From positions 74,232,476-74,296,475 of the forward strand of contig CM070634.1 of NCBI GenBank assembly GCA_036346255.1: a DNA stretch of 64,000 nucleotides, read 5' to 3'. This DNA is from Ampelocalamus luodianensis (Eukaryota > Streptophyta > Magnoliopsida > Poales > Poaceae). Of the stretch, positions 11,727-22,436 are shown in pieces. The notes beneath the pieces are model-generated. The model was not told where the DNA came from and ran no database searches. It worked only from the letters and a program-made list of their open reading frames with translations. Position 1 is the stretch's first letter, and the number at the start of each line of letters is the position of its first letter. A program made the translations under genes and the position numbers.

Positions 11727-11728
<2 letters not shown>
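11390..11728. mobile_element. Micron-like MITE between two (TA)n tracts
   Basis: The 339-bp segment is bounded on both sides by TA runs. Its two arms are imperfect inverted repeats: TACCATTTAAACGATATATT then ATACTTCTTTATC (from 11432) pairs with the complement of GATAAAGAGGTATTATGATA then CGATTTAAGTAG (11679-11710). Inner parts also pair (CATACTCCAAT near 11489; ATTGGAGTATGCT near 11661). Rice Micron elements are known to insert into (TA)n microsatellites, and structure and context fit. The name was not checked against a reference sequence. Confidence 0.65.

Positions 11729-11772
<44 letters not shown>
11729..11772. repeat. (TA)n microsatellite, about 22 units
   Basis: An uninterrupted TA run on the right of the Micron-like element. 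Confidence 0.95.
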
Positions 11773-11775
<3 letters not shown>

Positions 11776-11943
11776 CGTAGTCTCTTGTTAGCTAACTCGA
11801 GGCCTGAATTCAGCTAGCTAGCTCACTCCTTAGACGTTCATATCCTAAACGTGCAGGTGAACCACGACCTACTTCATCGAACCTGACACACTGGAATGTG
11901 TGATTTGCTTTATGCCAATCCTCCAAATGCTTGTAAAATTCTC

Positions 11944-12126
11944 CTAAACCACGGCCTCAGAAGTAATAGCAGTAGAACTGAAGTTGAAGTTGTTAATTAC
12001 AAGCATGTAATTGTCTTTAAACTCAACAAGAACACCAAGCAACTTGAGTTCTGGTTTATATGTAAGGATGCCCTCACTGTAGAATTTGGCATTAAGGAAT
12101 GGTTGGTTGCTGATACATGATGTCAC
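11944..12126 (-). pseudogene. Fragment resembling a NO VEIN-type protein
   Basis: The minus-strand frame contains FLNAKFYSEGILTYKPELKL, then LGVLVEFKDNYMLVINNF and SSTAITSEAV, followed by a stop. This resembles the repeated F..FYG..I..YK.ELK.IGV.V.F..G segments of plant NO VEIN-like proteins, which are large proteins with a histidine-kinase/HSP90-like ATPase domain. That match is from memory and no search was run. There is no start or flanking coding sequence, so at best it is a captured or dead gene fragment. The overlapping plus-strand frame of 74 codons (11896-12120) has no recognisable features. Confidence 0.4.
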
Positions 12127-12467
12127 TTCCCATGTTTAAAAAGTGGTGTGGAGCTGTGGACGTGCAGGTACTCCGATTGAGAAGTAGTATCATGTATCAT
12201 TCAAACTGAAATATCCATGTGCCGGATGATCCACGGTCCACATACGGCAACATTCAAACTACAGATAAGCTATCTGTTTAACACGAATGTGTTTTGTTTT
12301 GTATTACATAAATATCGTTTGACAAATGTACGCAACGTGCATGCATCGGAAGCTGCTATATGCATGGTTGCATATGTACTGCTGAATCATAGGTTGCTGT
12401 CAAAGTCCATACTGTGATTGAAACAAACTTAATGGAGGAACGAGACTATATACAGCCCAACAAATGA
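12127..12467. other. No recognisable feature
   Basis: Intermediate-GC DNA with only short frames lacking family motifs. I see no repeat ends or RNA genes in it. Confidence 0.5.
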
Positions 12468-12646
12468 TACTCCTCATTTCTTTTTTTATCCTTAGAATTC
12501 GTGGTGCCAAATTTAAAGTTTGATCTTGATCGTCGAAAGATTTAAAACTAGTTAGATTAGGTATATTACATCTTAATGTAAATTATATAAAGTAACCGTG
12601 ATGGTAAAAAAAAAAAGACGTCGAGTAAAAAAAATAAATGAAAGTA
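12468..12646. mobile_element. Stowaway-like MITE
   Basis: About 179 bp. The left end TACTCCTCATTTCTTTTTTT is inverted at the right end (AAAAAAAATAAATGAAAGTA), each beginning or ending at a TA dinucleotide. Stowaway elements duplicate TA and begin CTCCCTC..; this diverged pair fits. There is no coding capacity. Confidence 0.6.
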
Positions 12647-13102
12647 CTCTATCGGAACAGCGAAAACACAGAATTAAGTACCTTCTCTTCATGTGCACGG
12701 CATTGGCATGCATATATCCAATCAGATCTTGTCATGTATCTCTTTCTTTTTCAAAGACTTGCATCGGCATCTGATGGTAATTAAGCATGCATTTATAGCC
12801 GTACGTCTATGCTTCTATCTCCTCGCTGCGGCCATGCTGCCACACATGCATTCAAGCATATGGCCATGGAGTCCTGTAGAGAGAGAACATCAGACTCAGA
12901 GAGGCGGAGGCAGAAGTTCCCTGACAAGATGAGGCCCTAGACCAGCATTAAGTTGGAGGCGACGACCTGAGTGACAGCGATCCTTATGCATGCCCGTTCA
13001 GGAAGAGCAGGCTCTGATAGCTCGTCGGTTGCTAGCTGACATACTAAGATGAGTGCCTCGGCGATCGTGCCTGTGATCGGCCGGCACAGAATTCGATGTA
13101 GA
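12647..13102. other. No recognisable feature
   Basis: An open frame at 12693-12932 and GC-richer text to 13090 show no motif I can assign. It is the sequence into which the copia derivative at 13108 was inserted. Confidence 0.4.
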
Positions 13103-13107
13103 GAGTA

Positions 13108-14151
13108 TGTTGAAATTAATACCGGCTGTTCCTATGTTTAATTCTAATTAATTCCTGAAAAATTCTAAAGGCTCATGTGCATGTGCTAAAACTATTTAGT
13201 CCCATATGGAGAGTTGAATGGGAGTTACACCACTTTAAAAGGTGGAATGTGGTAGCCCCTTGTGGAATTGGAGAGAGCCAATACACGCGCTCGCTCGCTT
13301 GCCTCGCCACGCCACGCCGAGCCTCGCCGAGCCGTGTCGTGCGTGTGCGTGTGCGTGCGTACGCAGGCGTGTCAGGTGCGTGCGCGTTTTTCTTTATCTA
13401 TTCGAAAATCGATACGCACTAACTCGCAGTTAATGGCATTAACAAACGGCTGGTAGTAACGGTTCAGTTACCAGTGAGTAATGGTGACCGTTTCTAGTCG
13501 CTCGCAGCTACTATGGATCGGTAATGGCTGCGGTTACTAGTGAGTAATGGTGACCGTTAACGGTCTTTGGGTTTTTGCCATTATATGGAACAGAGTACTT
13601 GTTCTTCTGCTTCCCCAATAGTCTCCACGAAAGATAATAGTATACCACTGGTTTTGTTGCTGCCTCTAGCGATCTACATCCTGGCAAGGCGCGTGTACGG
13701 CTACACCGGGAGAGCAGGCCTCCGGAACCCTCGTCCTTGAAGGCTTGCACGAGCGAGGACGAATAAGGTTTTTGGGAGCGTTGCGCGATCGCCGCTTTCA
13801 TCTGATTCTCCGCTAAGTCTACATCAACTGCACGACTACTACCACTACATCATGACGAACGATAATCCAGTCAAGACTCCTGCTGTTGCTACTGAATCTG
13901 GAACTCCTACTGCTGCTACTCCTTCTACTGGATCCGGGTATGCCTATCTTGCACATATTTGTTGGTTAGTTTTCTTATCTATTGTTAACTTGAACACTGA
14001 GATAGGTATACTAGTTTATGTCCTTCTGAATCTTAGTATGGCTATAGTGTTCTTGTTCATTTACTTTGTGAAAATAGCTATAGTGTTCTCCATGATTTAT
14101 CTAGTACATTTCTGAATTAAAATAATTCAAAAAATACTCATATATCCAACA
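13108..14151 (+). repeat. Left LTR of the small copia element
   Basis: 1044 bp, running from TGTTGAAATTAATACC to CTCATATATCCAACA. It aligns throughout with 14466-15547. Short frames inside it (for example 13852-14115) are part of the LTR and recur in the partner. Confidence 0.9.
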
Positions 14152-14172
14152 ATCCAAAAACTTTATTATAGG

Positions 14173-14394
14173 CATTTTTCGTCAACTAGTTTTGCCGTTG
14201 CGCTAAAACCCTCTGAATTCGACGGTGCGAATTACAAGAGGTGGCGCACCAAGATGGTGCTTTGGCTAATTGCCATGAACGTTTTTCATGTGGCAAGTGG
14301 CAAGCCTGAAGGAACACTTACTCCTGAACAGGAGCAAGCGTTCGAGGCTGCTTATGTTCTAGGTGGATGTTCAACCTTAACCGGTCTCCATTAA
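14173..14394 (+). pseudogene. Copia gag N-terminal fragment
   Basis: The frame reads ...ALKPSEFDGANYKRWRTKMV followed by LWLIAMNVFHVASGKPEG and ends at TAA. F-D-G-x-N-Y/F-x-x-W is the hallmark start of plant Ty1/copia Gag, the nucleocapsid-forming structural protein. Only about 70 codons remain and no zinc knuckle, protease, integrase or RT is present. It is the only coding trace between the two LTRs. Confidence 0.8.
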
Positions 14395-14465
14395 AACACT
14401 GGTATATCAAAACAATACTGTGGTTCAAGGTATTTGACATGTGCCCTTGGGATCTGGTGGGGGAT

Positions 14466-15547
14466 TGTTGGAATTAATACGGGCTGGGCCTATATTTAAT
14501 TCTAATTAATTCCTGAAAAATCCCAAAGTCCCATGTGCATGTGCTAAAACTATTTAGTCCCATATGGAGAGTTGAATGGGAGTTATAACACTTTAAAAGG
14601 TAGAATGTGGTAGCTTCCTTGTGGAATTGGAGAGAGCCAATACACGCGCTTTGCCGCTACTCACTCGCCTCGCCCACGCCACGCCGCCGAGCCATGCGTG
14701 CGTGCGCGTGTCAGGCGCAGCACGCAGCGTGTCGGGTGCGTGCACGCTTTTCTTTATCTATTCGAAAATCGAACGATCGACTCGCAGCTAATGGCATTAA
14801 CAAAGGTCGCGAGAATCGTTCGCCATACGCGAGTAATGGTGACCGCTTTCTAGTCTCTTCGCTTTTGCCATTAAGTAGAACATGCTCGCTTCGTAAATCG
14901 CTAGCGAATGGCTGCGTTACTAGTGACTGGGTAATGGCCGCGGTTACTAGTGAGTAATGACGACCGCTTCGGTCTCTCGGTTTTTGCCATTATATGGAAT
15001 GCAGTACTTGTTCTTCGCTTCCCAATACTCTCCACGAAAGATAATAGTATACCATCGGTTTTGTTGTCGCCTCGCGATCTCCATCCCAAAGAAGCGCGTG
15101 TACGGCTACACCGAGAGCAGCCTCCGAACCCTCGCCCTGAAGGCTTGCACGAGCGAGGATGAATAAGGTTTATGGGGAGCGTTCGCGCGATCGCCGCTTC
15201 ATCCGATTCTCCGCTAAGTCTACATCAATCGCACGACTACTACCACTACATCATGACGAACGCACAATCCAGCCAAGACTCCACGTTGCTACCGGATCCG
15301 AACTCCTACCGCCGCTACTCCTTCATCGGATCCGTATGCCTATCTTGCACATATTTATTGGTTAGTTTTCTTATCTATTGTTAACTTGAACACTGAGATA
15401 GGTATACTAGTTTATGTCCTTCTGGATCTTAGTATGGCTATAGTGTTCTTGTTCATTTACTTTGTGAAAATGGCTATAGTATTCTCCATGATTTATCTAG
15501 TACATTTCTAGATTAAAATAATTCAAAAAATGCTCATATATCCAACA
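14466..15547 (+). repeat. Right LTR of the small copia element
   Basis: 1082 bp, TGTTGGAATTAATACGGG to ATATCCAACA, preceded by the polypurine tract GGTGGGGGA at 14456-14464. It is the partner of 13108-14151. Confidence 0.9.
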
Positions 15548-15552
15548 GAGCA

Positions 15553-15940
15553 GACTTTGCCATTGTCAGATAGAAGCTATTGTGACCTAGAGGATGATCA
15601 GAGTATATATAGTATCTTCCATGTATAGCGTTTAATTAACCGGGTTCTAAGGTACGTAGACTCTAGGTGTATATACTATATATATCTATATTACTATTTT
15701 GGAAATCCTGATTTGGAGCATCCGCTGTATTCTTATCCGGCCAGTGGCCGGGAGCCCGCGACAACCGTTGGATCTGTACCTGAGCGAAGCTAGGCGTTCG
15801 ATCAGCCTCTGATCCCACAACGCGTACTAGCAGCTACTTAATTTGGTTGTTCGATCGAGTCCTCTATTATGAGTTCGCTACAATAGAGAAAAAGAGGCTT
15901 AGTATGACTACTCCGAGGGTGGACCCATGTCAAAAAATGA
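15553..15940. other. No recognisable feature
   Basis: AT-rich DNA with scattered short palindromes (CCGGCCAGTGGCCGG near 15737). There is no ORF or element end that I can assign. It lies just outside the proposed left end of MULE A. Confidence 0.4.
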
Positions 15941-15949
15941 GCGGAGCAT

Positions 15950-16205
15950 AAGTGGATTGTCGGAGCATCTCTGCCGAATTGGGTTTTTTTCTTAAATAAT
16001 ATTTTTAATAGAATTATAGAAATAAATATATATTTAATAAAATTATAAAAATATGTTTTTGTCGTCATTTAGATTGACGACAGAGCCCTGTCGCCATGCA
16101 AATAGTATGAAATATCTTTGCCGCCATTCCAAATGGTGGCACATATTGATGTCAACGTTTGAATTAGCGATAAGATCATGTTGCCAATTCAACTAGCGAC
16201 AAGAT
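15950..16205. repeat. MULE A left terminal/subterminal region
   Basis: The outer AT-rich part (15975-16055) is inverted at 57482-57556. The inner part, GACGACAGAGCCCTGTCGCC plus ATGC (16076-16099), is inverted at 37110-37140 (GCATGGTGACAGGGCTCCTG). Short hairpins made of GTCGCCA/TGGCGAC words follow. Confidence 0.6.
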
Positions 16206-16500
16206 ATTTTTTAAAAAAAATTACAAAAAAATTGAAAGTAACGGTAACAGAAGACAGAAAATTAGGTGCTTACATTATTCATAGTAAAAAACAGAAACAT
16301 AAAGTAATAAGAAACAATATTAGCGGTAGTTCATAGGTTACACATAATAACTTCAATGCATCAGACAATACAACTAAATAGGGACATATGTCATCACATA
16401 ATTGTTTGACGAATCACAATGATAGTAAGCAGAACATTCATCACAACATATTTCGAAAAGATAAACCATCCCCGTGATCGCCAACTCCACGCCCGCCGTG
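16206..16500 (-). other. 3' flank (UTR-like) of MULE A transposase
   Basis: A-rich DNA without ORFs lies between the terminal hairpins and the end of the coding remnant. It fits the 3' untranslated part of the minus-strand gene. Confidence 0.4.
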
Positions 16501-16501
16501 T

Positions 16502-17777
16502 CTACTTCCATGGTGCCCACCTCGAGTGGAGCGATTGATGAGGTTCCCGCGGGCCGTCTGCATCGACATCTCCTTCATGTTGTTCATTTCTTGCATGAGA
16601 ATACTTGAAGGTATGCCCGACTTCGCAAATAGAGCACTTCTTCATACGATGTCCGCTTCGCTTGTCTGCGTGTCGCTCTCGAGCACGCCGCCTTTGCCGC
16701 CACCAACCGCTCTTCAACCTATTAATGTCGGTGGCTCGATCTACCCTCCTGTAGGATGATCGGTGAAATGGCCAACAACGCTGTAACCATAGAGCTCTGA
16801 CTCCAGTTAGCATCACCTCCTCGGTGAAATATTCAAAAGGTATTGGCTCGGATGCTACGCCAATGTGGAACATGCGGCCATCATATATGAGCATGGCCTA
16901 TGCAAAAGAAGTGACTTGTTACAAGTGCATATGCAATAAGTGTCACAAGCATGTACTGTGGATGATCCTCTCACGATTTATCCCGCAGCCCTTTCTCCCC
17001 ATGAAGTATCACGAATCGAAGCTCCCTTGTGCCCATCTTGAATGCCCTGTGCATCTCACCCTGATCATGGCGGAGTACAGTACTTTGTCATTTGCCATGG
17101 AGAGAGAAGCATTGTTGCTTTGGTCAATAAAGTATTTTGCGGTGTCACGTAGAATTGCCTCCATAATACCATCCGAAGGGAGGCATATCGCGCCGTGCAT
17201 GACCCAATTATACACCTCAGCTAGATTCGTTGTTAGGACACCATACCGAGCACCAATCTTGTCATGTAGCAATGACCACTTCACCTTAGGCTCGTGCTCA
17301 ATCCAGTGCGAGGGGCATTTCACCTACCTACCGGTCCTCCGCGTCAAATTGGGACCATCAGTGGGTAACTCGAGCAATGGCTCGAGGAGATTTTCAACGT
17401 TTGTGTCTGGCTTCTTCGCTGCCTTCCTTCTATGCATCCTTATCCGCTCATCTAGATTTTTCCAGAGTGTGACAAACTTCCTCTGTTGTTTCTTGTTGCA
17501 TAGCCGCTTGAAAAGGTTCATTAAGTTTTTGTTGTGAAATTGCACGTAAAAGTTTGCACCCATGTGCCTCATGCACTGCCTACTCTGCAGATCAACCCAT
17601 GGAAGTGGTTCATGTTATTCTTACTGTAGCTGAGTTATTGCACTCAACAGGATTGCATGTTGGTCACGTATGAGGCATACGTTAGGACGGCCCTATACAA
17701 CAAAAATCTTTGCGTTGCTCAGAAACCACAACCAACTGTCGATGTTCTTGCTTTCGATGAAAGCAAACGTCATAGGA
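16502..17777 (-). pseudogene. MULE A transposase, C-terminal two thirds
   Basis: Reading the minus strand from 17777, the frames give PMTFAFIES.NIDSW.WFL, then MRHMGANFYVQFHNKNLMNL and FKRLCNKKQQRKF, then KWSLLHDKIGARYGVLTTNL with AEVYNWV. This is the standard order of the plant MuDR/FAR1-type transposase catalytic region. Near 16868-16935 a SWIM zinc-finger remnant reads CTCNKSLLLHRPCSYMMAAC. The usual C-x-H is C-S-Y here, so the zinc-binding histidine is lost. The frame from 16894 down to 16502 is a basic C-terminal tail. Stops and shifts, for example near 17323, 17600 and 17650, show it is dead. Confidence 0.85.
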
Positions 17778-18079
17778 AGAATGTAACATCCCAAATTTGG
17801 AATTTTTGTTTTGTTTTTGAAGCATTTAAAAATAAAAATAACCATTTGAATTTTCTTGGTTCACTAAAAGCTTAATTTGAATTTTTAGAAATTAAAATAA
17901 TCTAATGTGAATAATATAAACTTTAATTAAATTAAAAGTTTTTTCCTTGTGTTCCTTGAGTTCCAGATAATTTTTGAAATTTTTTAGGAATTTTAGGAAT
18001 TTGTTTGCTATTTATTTGAGCTCAGTTTTATTTAATTCAATTTCCTAAATTCGAAAATCCTCTTTTTCCATATTTTCTC

Positions 18080-19130
18080 TTTTTGACTGATTTCCTTTTC
18101 TTACGCCCGTTTTCTTTTCTTTCTGTGCCCAACCCATTTCTTTTTCCCGGCCATTCCCTTCCTCCTCGCTGGCCTAGCCCGTTCCTTCTTTCTCCCGCGT
18201 GCCAACCCACCGCCAGCCTCCTTTTCTCCTTCTCCCACTACCTAGCGGGCCTGTGGTGTCAGCCGCTAGCCCCTCCCTCTTCCGGTTCTTCTTTCTCCCG
18301 AAGCCCACTCGTGTCCAAGCCAGACATGAGCCGCACCGCCATGCGCCATGCAAATACGCCCGTCCTGGGATTTATTAGAGTAGCCACCCACATCCTATTG
18401 CTCGCCTCATTCTCCTCCAAATCCCCAAGTCGGTTTCGCCGAAATCAACTTCTTCTCGCCGCACACGCCAAAGACGCCGCTGCCATCGTGGTGCTTCTTC
18501 GCGTGTTCTGAAGCCGTCAAAGCTCCCCCTGTCGTGCCGTCTTCACCATTGGGTTCGCGTCATCACGTTCTGCGCCTTGCTTCCATCCTTATCCCCGGAG
18601 CACCGTCACTTCATCACCGCCTCTTCTTTTGGAAAGCCACCACGCCACTACTACCGATCTCCTTGGCGGTGAGCCCTCTCGCCTTCCAAGCATGTCACCT
18701 CACGCTCTAGTGTGTCCTCCTCGATCCCTATCTCCTCTCCGTAGCATGCCACTACCACCGCCCTTTCTTCCGCCTCCGTCGCCGTTGCCGCACTGCTCGT
18801 CATCCTCCGTCGCCTCTCTGGCCCGTGTGGTCCTCGCCTCCTCGCCAAGCCGGTGCTCCTCGATTCTCTCCAGTGCCACCGCTCCACCGCTGCCGCCGTG
18901 AACCCGAGCCTCCGCTCCGCCATAGCCGCGCCACCTCCTCGCCACTTTCACCGTGCCACCACCACCCAAGGGACCCTCATAGTCCGAGGGACCCATTTTT
19001 GCCCTTCGCCGAGTTCCTCGCCGCTGCTGCCTTGCACAAGCCGCCACCATCTTCCTCTCTGTTTCTCCCTTTAGCTTCTCTCTCTACCACCTAGCAGGCC
19101 ACGTAGTCGCCACCTCAGCCTTTGCTGCCC
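18080..19130 (+). other. GC-rich central block of solo LTR A
   Basis: Pyrimidine- and GC-rich DNA, open in several frames on both strands. The frames have biased Ser/Pro/Arg composition and no motifs, so I do not call genes. Similar blocks sit at the same relative place in the other LTRs (27900-28990, 34650-35760, 38080-39770, 62380-62830). Confidence 0.6.
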
Positions 19131-20510
19131 AAGTGGCATCCTTGACGGCAGCACCCGTGGCAGTCCACGTGGCAAGCCAAGCAAAAACCGTACACCTGGT
19201 TCATCATAGACCTAAACCTCTCCGTGGACTGGGTCCATAGACCAAGGGCCCACCCATCGGCCTCTAAATCTTTTTTTCTGGATTTTCATTAATTCAGAAA
19301 TCTTGTGGGACCCGCCTGTCCACCTTTAGGGGTTTTCTTTAATTAAATCCGAAGGAATATTCTTTTCTCTTTATTTTTCCTTTTTGAAAAATCTTTCGAG
19401 AGTCCGTTATCCTTGGTCTAAACTCCAATTTAGTTCGTTCAAATTTCTAAATTCATCTAAAATTGAGATCTTTCTTCTAGAGTTGGTTTTTCTATTTTTC
19501 TATTTTATTTTGGATTTATTTGTGCTTCGCTTGTTGTTTTCTCTCTCGTTTAGATGATCTGTTTGAAGGAGCAGGAGCAGAAGCAAGCTTTAAAGATCGA
19601 AATGTGGTAACTGAGCAAAGCCAAGGCAAGTCGTAGTTCTTTGATCATATTAAACCTATGATTTCAAAAGTATCTTGTTTTATACTAAGTTACATGCTAT
19701 CTTTATATCAACTATTTTTGGGAATAGTTAATCACCAAGTTGTCATTATGCCTCCATTGAATATTTGAATACTATAAATCACTTGTCACCATAGGATGGT
19801 CATTATATTAGTTGGACATATTTATATCACCAACATGGGTATCGTAGAGATGCTTAGTTACGATGGGTTCATGTCACTTGTTCAATAATGTTAAATTTGA
19901 CTTAATGAGATATGAAATTGTATGGTAGCCATCGTTATTAAAATTTGTGTACCACGATAGGGTATGTCATTGGTCTTATTTGAACAAAATGATTTTCGCT
20001 CAGGCGAGCGATCATGAAGTAAAGGGGATGCGGTTAGCACATTGTGAGTTGTGGTAGACTCGTCTAAGTAACTTATCAAGGACTTAATCTTGTGCAACAT
20101 TGAACTGGGCATCGTGCAACCACATGTATCCAGTATGGGATGGACCTAGCTAACTAATTAGCAATGTTTTAATTTCAGTTCTGTCTTGGAAGCGTGAGTT
20201 ACTGGATTGATGTATACTCACAACGGCGCAAGAGGGGGGCCATGTATGGTCGGTGAGGCATTCAGTGTTGAAACCTTAACGGGCAGAACTAGGTTGAGAA
20301 ATAGCTTTGTAAAGGCCTTGTGGTAATCACTTAGCTGCATGCCTTCGAAAGTGTGTCTTGGCCAGCATTATAACTTGATTTATCTCTTGTGGATAAAGTT
20401 GTACAATCTCTGCAAAGTTAAAACTACTTAAACAGTCGTGTTCGCGGTCATGGACTTGCTCGGGAATATTTTCACACGAGAGGTAGAGTTTCTTTATAAA
20501 AATGTGTCAG

Positions 20511-20690
20511 GATGTGAATGGGAAGTTCACTTGGTGAATATGATGTTAACTTGGTGAATGGGGAATTCACTTAGTGGTTTGTGTCAGTTGGTGAATGGGG
20601 AGTTCACTTGTGAGTATAATGTTCACTTGGTGGATGAAATGTTCACCGAGTGGTTTGGTTGGAAAGTGAATGGGAAGTTCACCGTTTGTT
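20511..20690. repeat. GTGAATGGGAAGTTCAC hairpin repeats
   Basis: About six copies of GTGAAT(G/A)..(A/T)GTTCAC(T/C), each able to fold as a short hairpin, are spaced about 25-30 bases apart within solo LTR A. A shorter relative is in the minus-strand LTR at 61025-61080. Confidence 0.75.
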
Positions 20691-21246
20691 TTCAAAAATA
20701 CTGTTTACTTTATTTACTTATTGTTTTTTAATTATGCATTTCAATCTATTTACCGTATTACCATCAATACTGCTTTCTACAAAAGAACTATACAGCTATT
20801 CCGTTGGTCAAGCCTTGCAAGAATATTAATTGCATACTGTTCTCTATGACTTGTTGAGTACTTTATGACTCATGGCTTTAAATTTTGCTACTCAGTTGAA
20901 AAATATCAAGCTGCTCAAGAGTTTTACGAATATGAGTTATATGAAGACTTTGCGAATTAGGATGCATTCTCTACGCGATTGTTTGTGGGCATGTTGATTG
21001 GTCTTTCCAAGTTTTCCCATTCTGCTGTAAGAGTTTATTTATTTCTTTAGCCCTACGTGGCAAGTTAAGTACACGTTGTCCATAAGGTCCAGTTATTATT
21101 ATTATTTATTATTTTGAGATCTTCTTAGTTAAATTGATGAATGTATGGTATTTTAAAGATATTTCCTGTGTGAGCTAGCTACTAATCTGGGACTAGTTCA
21201 GAATACACAAAGTCTCGAATGTGTAAATCCAAGTCTCGACAAAGGA

Positions 21247-22110
21247 CTTGGTTATTCCCGTCCATCGCAATTGCAGTATCTACCCCTTGTACTTTCCTAT
21301 CAGAAATGTGATATCCATGCACAAGATCGGACAACAATGTCGGAATGCGTTGATGCATGCACCGAAGGCGATGAATGCTTCAGTACCATCTTCTTGACGA
21401 ATTTTGGATACGTAGAATCTTCAATGACGACATGAGTACCGGGATTCCAATCTTGTATGACTCAGAACTGTCCTAGCAAGTTGTGGTAAGAGTCCTCAAA
21501 TGTACCGAACCTTGCTTTCAATGTCTTCTGCTTTGCCCTCCACGCATAACTGATTGTGTACTGGAACTTGACTCTATTGCCCAAATAATAGATCATGTCT
21601 CGATATCCAAGTTATCCATGATCTCACCATACATGATATTCGCAATGAAGCCCGATGATAAGTTTTGTGGTATTGTATTGATTCAGAGGTAACACATGTG
21701 TGAGGGATGACTATATATCAATTTTAGTATGTGTCCCACTTAGGCTGGAATACGTGCACTTGCCAAGGGCATCCTGCTAACTCGTACTTCACGTCGTAGC
21801 ACCTAGGGTTAACCTTCACTACCGTGAATGCTCGCCACAACAACAAGACCCAAAATTTCATAGCTTCCTGCACCGCCTCCTTGCAATTGTACATGGCTTC
21901 TTATCTCACCTCATTCTAGTGGTACTCCCACGGTACATGGGATCCTTCATCCACGATGAGGTTGTAGAATTAGTATGTGTTTCACTCGGATGGAACCCCC
22001 TGTTGTTCCCTACCATCCTCGTCATCCGAACCTTCATCGCCCGATAATGTCTCGTAGTCACAGTCTCTGAGCATCATCCTTTCGACTAGGGCTTCGATCT
22101 TCTCACCTTC
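21247..22110 (-). pseudogene. MULE A transposase, N-terminal third
   Basis: Read on the minus strand from about 22080, the frames give an acidic stretch (LSGDEGSDDEDG). They then give SHVPWEYH.NEVR.EAMYNC followed by KEAVQEAMKFWVLLLWRAFTV, PWQVHVFQPKWDTY and, near 21330-21260, AFGACINAFRHCCPILCMDI plus TFLIGKYKG and AMDGNNQVL. This is the DNA-binding (MuDR-type) region running into the start of the DDE catalytic core; the first Asp (CMD) is kept. The frame resumes beyond solo LTR A at 17777. Several stops are present, for example near 21700, 21900 and 21960. Confidence 0.85.
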
Positions 22111-22123
22111 ATTAGAAATCTCG

Positions 22124-22381
22124 CTAGCTTCCCTTGAACTCCTCTACACTCAAAGCACTAAATAAAGCATTAGTTGCTTGAGCGTCGAGATGTAAGCATT
22201 TCTCTTCCTCATTTATTGGAGTAAGAGGATCCAATGGAGGAGAAAAACCTACATCCACAATCCGCCATATATTTTGGCTCATGGCCTTAAAATAACATGA
22301 TATGCGGATTTTCCAATGAGCATACATTGTGCCATCAAATAGAGGTGTCTCACCGAGGTGCACTAAATCACTAGTCGTCAT
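22124..22381 (-). pseudogene. Copia gag N-terminal fragment
   Basis: The frame starts MTTSDLVHLGETPLFDGTMY and continues AHWKIRISCYFKAM...IWRIVDVGF, the typical N-terminus of plant Ty1/copia Gag (FDGT.Y..W). It begins about 40 bp inside the PBS, as expected for the first ORF. After about 85 codons (...ATNALFSALSVEEF) the copia sequence stops and MULE A sequence begins, so the rest of the element is deleted. Confidence 0.85.
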
Positions 22382-22420
22382 CCTTTACTCTCTAGACGGT
22401 TAAGTCTAATAAATGAGAGA

Positions 22421-22436
22421 CCAAACTCTGATACCA
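22421..22436 (-). other. Copia primer-binding site (tRNA-Met type)
   Basis: On the minus strand the text right after the LTR is TGGTATCAGAGTTTGG, complementary to the 3' end of plant initiator tRNA-Met. This sets the element's direction as minus, with its 5' LTR to the right. Confidence 0.85.

Larger units (their letters stand above)
13103..15552 (+). mobile_element. Copia-type LTR element, internally deleted (2.44 kb)
   Basis: Two LTRs beginning TGTTG(A/G)AATTAATAC and ending ATATCCAACA flank 314 bp. The element spans 13108-15547. Flanking pentamers are GAGTA (13103-13107) and GAGCA (15548-15552), a TSD with one change. The internal DNA keeps the start of a gag frame and a polypurine GGTGGGGGA directly before the right LTR. 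Everything from gag to RT is missing, so it cannot move alone. The many small differences between the LTRs are concentrated at CTG/CAG versus CG. Confidence 0.85.
17778..21246 (+). mobile_element. Solo LTR A inside MULE A transposase
   Basis: The LTR runs from TGTAACATCCCAAATTTGG at 17783 to GTCTCGACA at 21241 (3459 bp). Flanking pentamers are AAGAA (17778-17782) and AAGGA (21242-21246), a TSD with one change. Removing the LTR and one TSD rejoins the MULE frame exactly (GNNQVL meets PMTFAF), which fixes both borders. No internal domain or second LTR is present. It shares with the other large LTRs here the AAGGCAAGTC...TTTGATCAT module (19621-19650), the GGCCTTGTGGTAATCACTTAG block (20313) and the ACTAGTTCAGAATACACA block (21193). 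Confidence 0.92.

Noticed and set aside
18083..19094. Possible genes in the GC-rich block of solo LTR A
   Set aside because: Frames are open on both strands through base composition only, with no motifs, and analogous blocks occur in every LTR of this lineage.
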